Shown one piece after another: positions 43,077 through 48,664 of a DNA stretch of 48,664 bases (positions within the stretch are counted from its first letter, which is position 1; each line of letters starts with the position of its first letter). Under the pieces are notes generated by a model. It did no database searches, was not told the DNA's origin, and worked only from the letters and a program-made list of their open reading frames with translations. Position numbers and translations under genes: made by a program. The stretch lies in the NCBI GenBank assembly GCA_003427395.1, contig BFEA01000466.1, positions 554,602 to 603,265 on the forward strand. Reading direction: 5' to 3'. Source of the DNA: Chara braunii (lineage: Eukaryota; Streptophyta; Charophyceae; Charales; Characeae).

Positions 43077-43350
43077 CTCAGGTCCAGGCCGTCCCCTGCT
43101 GTCTCAACAACAGGGCCTGGAAGGGAAATGGGCGCGGCATAAAAAGACGAACACAGGCCCAACCACAAACAAACAAGGGGGCCAAAACGTGAAACGGCAG
43201 CTGTTACAGCTCTGAACAGGACAAACCGACACCTGTTCGGACAAAGTCCTGAGGAATGTAATCCAAACCAGGACAAAACAAGCTGTCACATAAGAAAACC
43301 GTAGTGACACCAGCAAAATATGCAAAAATCGAAAGCAAAGCAAACTGAAT
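43077..43350 (-). repeat. Dispersed repeat D, uninterrupted copy
   Basis: The minus strand reads CAGTTTGCTTTGC..., TTTTGTCCTGGTTTGG, TCCGAACAGGTGTCGGTTTG, GTTTCACGTTTTGGCCC, GTGGTTGGGCCTGTGTTCGT and TTTTTATGCCGCG. The same strings occur in order at 47465-48190 on the plus strand, where a MITE interrupts after GTTTCATGTTT. Confidence 0.85.
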
Positions 43351-44099
43351 AAAACAGAACTTGGCATCTTACTCTCCAAGGCCCTAAAAGTTGGTGAAAA
43401 GGCCTCGGAGAGGCCCGCTGCCAAGGGCCCGCCCAGCAAGGTGCTCGAGCCGCCGAGTACAGTAAGGGAGGCCTCAGCATCCCATACGCCTCCCTCATGA
43501 AGTCGAGCCCTTGTGAGGGCAAAGCTGGTCATTCGAAGGGGGCACCCAGCTCTTGGGTGGGCGGGCGGGGTGAAACTTTGACGCTGCTGTCTCTCTATGG
43601 TGTTCATGCTCATAGTTGGGGAGAATGTCTGGAGCCATGGCTACATGGTCCTTGCAGGTAAGCCAACGATCAGGTCAAGGTTTGCCATATGCGAAGTGGG
43701 CTTTCTAGCACCTGGGCTTATTTCCATTGTGGTTATGTGCAGTGATCTCCCAAACCTCCTGAAAACCATCCATGCAAACGAAGGTCCAGAAAGGAGTTGA
43801 TCTGTGCATCAAGATAGTGAGTTAACTTGGGGAAGGGAAATACCCAATGCACACAAAAGTGGGGGATGAATGAAGGGCCGTTGGGCTTACCCTTTGGAGT
43901 AGCCAAAATGCAAAAAGGTTCCGGCCATATTGGGAGGAGGTTTTCAGGAAATATCCTGCTTCAACTGAACTCCTTCGGCAGAACCTAATCCTGAAAGGCG
44001 CAAGGTAACTGATGGCGGTTGGTGTGCTGCTGCATACGAAGCTGTGCGTGAATCCTCCTATCTCGGACAAAATCAAGTTTGCGCAACCTGTTCTGAAAA

Positions 44100-44470
44100 G
44101 ATGACGTTATGGGAATATTTGTCTGAACTTGGCAAGGAAATGTGTAGGGAGTTGGGCAGGTACTCCGTGCTCTAACTCAAACTGTGACATGCCGGTGGAC
44201 TATACGTAGTTGGTCAAACGCTCGACCAAAATCAAAATAGCACTGTGACAGAACCATTTACGTGGCAATGGCCCAGTGACATCATTATGATTGGAACATG
44301 GGGCCAAGTCGTGGTGGGAAGTGGCTGCAATTCTCCGTATAGAGGGTGATTGTGGGGCTTACTGTCATGGTACACCTTGCAAGTACGAAAATACTCCATA
44401 ATCTCGGTCAACATGCCTGACCAATATAACCTTCGAAGGAGGCGAGCCACAGTGCGATTCACACAAAGGT
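44100..44470 (-). pseudogene. Second Ty3/gypsy integrase fragment (zinc finger and start of core)
   Basis: The minus strand from 44470 reads VNRTVARLLRRLYWSGMLTE, EIMEYFRTCKVYHDSKPH and YGELQPLPTTTWPHV, followed by ILILVERLTN. This is the H2C2 finger region and entry to the integrase core; the second Cys of the C-x-x-C pair reads Tyr. Its sequence is unlike the integrase at 36.5-37.4 kb, so it comes from a different gypsy family. Stops follow within 100 bases. Confidence 0.8.
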
Positions 44471-44749
44471 GTTCTATGTAAATTCTGGCTGCATATGTGT
44501 AAAAGGAAAATCATAATTTAAATGCGCTAATGCGAAGCCAGGTTCAGTCCTCCCAGGCCTCTTAGGCCTTCAAGGCCTTCCCGGCCTTTCCCCTTGGATC
44601 CTTTCAGTAGTACCAGGTGAATCTGGCTGCCAAATCAGTCACATTGGGCCGGTACTACCGGCTAAATAGTGAGGCCCTTTGGCTGCGAAATTGGGCAGAT
44701 TCGACCGGAACTACTTGTCGAACCGTCCAGGGCCCTAGGCCCTTTGTTT

Positions 44750-44865
44750 TTTTTTCGTTTTTTTTTTTTTTTAATTTACACAAGCTCCAATCTATTCGTG
44801 GGGAGCAGCACGTGCTGAGAAGTGGGCTCAGCGTCCCTTGTGAGATACATTTGAGGTAAAATACA
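44750..44865 (+). repeat. Outlying relative of the 6-13 kb repeat array
   Basis: A T-rich tract followed by AAGCTCCAATCTATTCGTGG, GGAGCAGCACGTGCTGAGAA and a GGCTCAGCGTCC string parallels AATGCTCCAATCTGTTCATA...GCAGCACATGTTGAGAACCGGGTCCGGCG at about 9983-10035, cited here in parts. Shorter echoes of AACCGGGTCCAGC are at 44908 and 45077. Confidence 0.55.
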
Positions 44866-45392
44866 TGAGTATGGAACGATGCAGAGAAAAGAAAACCGCC
44901 GAGCTGGAAACCGGGTCCAGCATCCCCAAAAAACAACAGGCAGCCCATTCCGCTCTCGGTCTGGCCCGGATAGCAGTAGGAGCCACTGGGGGCCACCAGC
45001 AGGGCCTCCTACCGTCTCCTTGCCCGACCTGAAAACCTTCCTATGTCTCCCCCTTTCTCTCTTTTCCGTTTCTTGAACCGGGCTCAGCGTCCCTCCTGAA
45101 GTACTAAAGATAAGGATTTGAAGAGTGAGAAATGAACTTGAGGTTGAAAATGTGAACAAACATTGAGAACCTGCCACACTGGACACCGTACCCCCTGATT
45201 GCACCACTCTCACTGAAACCTCACTTCCAGTGACAGCGGGTGTGGTGGGAAAGGATCTGAAAATTTGTCTGTGGGCCGCAGGGGGATGTTGGGGTCCACC
45301 TCTGTCCAGTCCTTAAAAGAGAGGCGATAGTCCCGGGCGACTTCGGCTCGTGTGCCCACCTCTCTCCCTTTGCTTTCCCCACTCCTATCCCC

Positions 45393-46249
45393 TCACCAGT
45401 ATACCCTCCCCAGCCATCCCTCCCTCCGCCCCCCCAGCCAGTCCTCGACGAACTGGGTAATCGTGTCCGATATGTCTTTGCGCCTGTGGAGGGAGTCCAG
45501 AGTCCTTCTAGTCTCCAACCACCTCTGTGTAAGCTCCAATTGGAAGTGGGTTTTGAAATGTTCCCTCCCTTCCTCTCTCTCCACCCGGTTTCCTTCTATG
45601 ACCAGAGAATACACAGGACCGTCCTCCTTCCCAGTGAGAACACATTCCTTGCAAAGTTCCCCTGCTGTAGAGCCGGGTAATGTCCTAGCAGGATTGCTCG
45701 CCCGTTCCATGGCCATGACTGACCTGGGATCATCCGTCTCCGCATCCGGTCCCACCATCTCCACGTCAGGACGGCGGCTGGGCACTGCGGAAACATGTGT
45801 TCGATTGTCTCCGCCCTCTTTCTAGCCGGAAATCCCTGCAAGCAACGTGTGCACCATGGCAGGGCCCTGCCCTGCTGTTCCAACTGTGTATGGTCAATTA
45901 GTCAGTTGTTCGTGGGTAGGCAACAGTGAGCAATTTGCCATTGGAGCGAGGTGATTTTTGCAGGCCTGCACTTGCAATCTTGAAACCACCGTATAGGTTT
46001 AAGAAGTTGTCTATCCACATTGAGGTGTTTCTGCCACCTGTCGATTGACACATCTCTCAGGTTTAAACGAGCTCTGAACATCCTATAGGTGCTCTTCACC
46101 GTGAGGCTGGAGAGGGTTCGGGGTCTCCGGGTGCAGGTTCTAGCCCTCTCCGGGGGGTCCCATTGCCACTCTAACAGGTCCAGTGGGAGTTTGGACAGCG
46201 GGGTCTCAGGTATAACGTTTCGGCATGCGGATTTTTCAGGTCCGCCCAA
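45393..46249 (-). pseudogene. Non-LTR retrotransposon C-terminal region (zf-RVT type)
   Basis: On the minus strand, LTVKSTYRMFRARL and then KITSLQWQIAHCCLPTNN (46100-45902) match the zf-RVT-like region after LINE reverse transcriptase. WCTRCLQGF...ETIEHMFPQCPAAVLTW (45850-45760) supplies the C-x-x-C...H...C zinc knuckle. After a frame change, LVIEGNRVEREEG and LTQRWLETRRTLDSL (45600-45480) continue to the C-terminus. Reverse transcriptase and endonuclease are absent, as expected of a 5'-truncated insertion. No A-rich tail was pinpointed below 45390. Confidence 0.75.
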
Positions 46250-47280
46250 TCTTCAGTCAGATATTGATAATTCTCTGTTGAAAACATTCCAGGGCCTCAG
46301 GGCCTCTTCTCCAACGGACACCAGGTAATTTGGCCTTGGATCACGCCACTTTCAACCAGTACTACCTGCTCGCTTGCTTCTCGTGGGCCTTTCCAGGCCC
46401 TTTTCAGGCCTCGCACGGTGCCTTTCGACCAAACGGCCAGAAACATGCTGCTCCGAGGGCCTTCTTGAGAAAACTGCCCCAGGCCAACGTGCTGGATTCC
46501 ATGCCCCTTTTGCCTGCAGTATGCGATGCCTCCCCCCCATTTGATACAAGGTTTCCTCGTCTCTTAGGGCCACTGGGCCAACCTCGATCCTGGACGACCC
46601 CGCCACCCTCTGGCTCACTAGCCAAGGTGGCAATGGTCGTGTGCGGCCACATGTACAGTGAACAGACACCCTTGTAAGGGGTGTCCATTCGAGCACTGGT
46701 GACATCCCATGGATCCCGGATCTTGTACAAGCAGGCAGGGCGTTGGTCCTCAAATTATTGTATGCTGGCAGATTCGTAATTTCTCTCGCCCTTGCAGCTT
46801 CATTCATGGACCTTGTCTATTCTCTTGCACGATTCTGACCTTGTTGCATTCAAAGGAATCGCATCTCGAAGAAGAACCAGCAATTGCTTTATCAAAGAGG
46901 AAAAATCGGGAAGAAGATGGGAGAAAAAAACAGAAAAAAAAAACGAGAAGAAGTAAGGACAAAAAGAAGCCGAAGCTGAAGCTGAAGCCGAAGTCGAAGC
47001 TGAAGCCGAAGCCGAAGCAGAAGCAGCAGCAGCAGAAGAAGGTACTAACTCTCATCCTGTTGAACAAGTTGGGCTCACTGCACTCTCAAGCATAGGGGAA
47101 GGTGCCGGGCGATGGTTGCGGCAGAGGCTGTGCACACTGCTCTCTGGAGGAAACTGGCTGCTCTCATCTACTCTCTTACTCCAACTCCATTCCACAAGGA
47201 CAGGTGGTGTTTTTGTGTATGTCCAGTTCTGGAAAGTGTCGGGCTTGTGAAAAGCATATAATCTCAAGGCCGACCTGGCC
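46250..47280. other. Stretch without a supported gene; (GAAGCY)n hexamer tract
   Basis: A (GAAGCC/GAAGCT)n tract at about 46967-47030 gives Lys-Pro/Lys-Leu runs in one frame. The frame that contains it (46709-47095) has no recognisable domain. Confidence 0.5.
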
Positions 47281-47281
47281 A

Positions 47282-47283
<2 letters not shown>

Positions 47284-47317
<34 letters not shown>
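47284..47317. repeat. Poly(C) tract, 34 C
   Basis: Homopolymer; opposite strand to the poly(G) tract at 33718. Length is likely inaccurate. Confidence 0.95.
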
Positions 47318-47464
47318 ACTGGTACTTGAGAAGTTCGGCCTTAGGGCTTTGCTGGCACTGCAAAAAAATTGCAGCAGGCCGACCAATCGCCGACGAATAG
47401 GTGGCGACCGGTCTACCCATCGGCTCGTTGGCCCCTGACGGATTTGGGTCTCCCAACACTCCAA

Positions 47465-48200
47465 CACTCTGGTTTGCTTTGTATCTGATTTCTGCATGTT
47501 CTGGTTTGTGTCAGTACAGTTTTCTTTTATGCCAGTTCATTTTGTCCTGGTATAGATGGTGTTTTTGGGACTTTTCATCCGAACAGGCACATGTTTGTCC
47601 TGTTTGAACCTCTGGTGCATAACGTTTCATGTTTGGGAAAATTGCATCTGTACCCTATTTAAACATGGGAATTCCTGCTATACCCAGTCCCAGCGCCCAG
47701 CTCGCATCTATACCCAGACCGGGCAGACCCTGTCCAACTTAAGGTAATACCCTACTTTTCCCACGTGCCGAATTATACGTGTACCCGGTCCCACGGGCCC
47801 TTGGTTGGGGAGCACAAAATTTTCCTCATGCCCAGAAACCGGGCAGTCAAAATTGGGTATGCGCATAGTTTGCCTGGGTATGTGCATAATTTAGCCTTCC
47901 AATAGTTGGGTATAATTACAATATGCTGGTACCGAACTCGGCGCACTTCAGTCCTCGGCATGCAAGTAATTTGCACAGGCCATTTCCGGGGTATAGATGC
48001 ACGTTGGATGCTGGGACTGGGTAAAGCGGGTATCCCGTTCTTTACATGGGGTACACAATCTACAGATGCAATTTTGCCTTGATGTTTTGGCCCAGCTTGT
48101 CTGCTTGTGGCAGGGCCTGTGTCCATGCTTTTATGCCAAGGCCGTTTTTTCCTTCCTGTCTCTGTTGTTCAATCAACAAGGGCCTGGACGTAGGTAGGGA
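47465..48200 (+). repeat. Dispersed repeat D, copy interrupted by a MITE
   Basis: Same strings as 43077-43350, on the plus strand: CTGGTTTGCTTTG, TTTTGTCCTGGTATAG, TCCGAACAGGCACATG, GTTTCATGTTT, then after the insertion GTTTTGGCCCAGCTTGTCTG, GGGCCTGTGTCCATGC and TTTTATGCCAAGGCC. Confidence 0.85.
47635..48078. mobile_element. Mutator-like MITE, 444 bp
   Basis: Left end GGGAAAATTGCATCTGTA and right end (reverse complement) GGCAAAATTGCATCTGTA start long terminal inverted repeats of about 75-80 bp. They share CCCAGTCCCAGC and GCATCTATACCC further inside. Flanks TTCATGTTT (47626-47634) and TTGATGTTT (48079-48087) are a 9-bp target duplication with one mismatch; the uninterrupted copy of the surrounding repeat reads TTCACGTTT. 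The 9-bp duplication and long inverted ends are typical of Mutator-like (MULE) elements. There is no transposase, so it is non-autonomous. Confidence 0.88.
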
Positions 48201-48419
48201 CCCAGGCCACTTGTTTTTGGAGCATCGCCACATAGCATGACACAGTCTCCTTCCAAGCCCACGACCTAGGAGGGAGGCTGGGCTGGACAGTGGCTGGTTT
48301 AGAATCACAGAGGAGAGGCTGACCCAGTAGTAAGCATGTAGAGGCACGTGGCTGGGAGGTGGAGCAGCCCAGCCCTAGCGGTGATAGAGGAGCCAGTGCT
48401 AGAGGAGATGGAGCAGTGC

Positions 48420-48540
48420 TCTGTAGAGGGAGCGAGGACTGGTGGTTATGGTGGCAAGGGCCACTCGCCTGGCGCCACACCTGGAGGTCTGCCACCAGCC
48501 ATAGCTAGCCCTCTTCCTCGGGACATCTGACTGAAGGCTC
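48420..48540 (-). repeat. Dispersed repeat E, minus copy
   Basis: The minus strand reads GAGCCTTCAGTCAGATGTCC and GGTGTGGCGCCAGGCGAGTG, then GCCACCATAACCACCAGTCC. It mirrors the plus copy at 42605-42830. Confidence 0.7.
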
Positions 48541-48568
48541 TGCCTTTCCACCGTTCAGTTTCATCTCC

Positions 48569-48590
48569 ATGTGTGTGTGTGTGTGTGTGT

Positions 48591-48664
<74 letters not shown>
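48569..48664. repeat. (TG)n-(CA)n-(GA)n compound microsatellite
   Basis: TG repeat to about 48591 turns directly into CA repeat to about 48635, so the two halves are self-complementary; GA repeat then runs to the window edge. Confidence 0.97.

Overview
The window is nuclear DNA from a eukaryote with a large, repeat-rich genome. The best-supported host gene is the first exon of a plant-type Mediator subunit 25 (MED25; 29827-29924), which ends at a canonical GTGAGT splice donor. This, the plant-like U6 snRNA copies and the mix of Ty3/gypsy, non-LTR, Helitron and Mutator-like remnants suggest a streptophyte. A charophyte alga of the Chara type is my guess; this is inference, since no species marker was read. 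There are no bacterial operons or CRISPR arrays.

Layout. 1-6.3 kb is AT-rich. It holds two putative exons of an unidentified gene, one with a possible POT1-like OB fold (3054-3483) and one interrupted by an in-frame TGA (3963-5056). 6.3-13.8 kb is a higher-order array of a composite repeat (modules A-C-B, about three rounds) with SINE-like B-box motifs. Its middle is corrupted by a 38-bp Nextera mate-pair junction adapter, duplicated contig ends and a 715-N gap. 13.8-21.1 kb is a decayed Helitron: DUF6570-like region, HUH replication initiator, Pif1-type helicase, then a Ulp1-like cysteine protease. 21.1-27.6 kb is decayed low-copy sequence with many internal duplications. 27.9-29.4 kb is a GC-rich stretch packed with a TTTTCCAGACCCCAC module on both strands. 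It is followed by a G-box/TATA promoter and MED25 exon 1. No later MED25 exon was recognised to the end of the window, so 29.9-48.7 kb may be one giant transposon-filled intron.

That putative intron carries GATA and GA microsatellites, two long inverted repeats, a complete type III hammerhead ribozyme core (33075-33127), and a minus-strand Ty3/gypsy pol. The pol is split by a 1265-bp solo-LTR-like insertion and by a full-length U6 snRNA retrocopy that was later tandem-duplicated. Further on are a second gypsy integrase fragment, a non-LTR retrotransposon 3' fragment, and a 444-bp Mutator-like MITE nested in a dispersed repeat whose uninterrupted copy lies 4.4 kb away.

Almost all recognisable transposon reading frames are broken. 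Several stops sit at conserved Gln, Arg or Trp positions that a C-to-T or G-to-A transition would explain. The most unusual items are the hammerhead ribozyme, the U6 retrocopies with target-site duplication, the Helitron with its helicase and protease, and the mate-pair adapter fossil.
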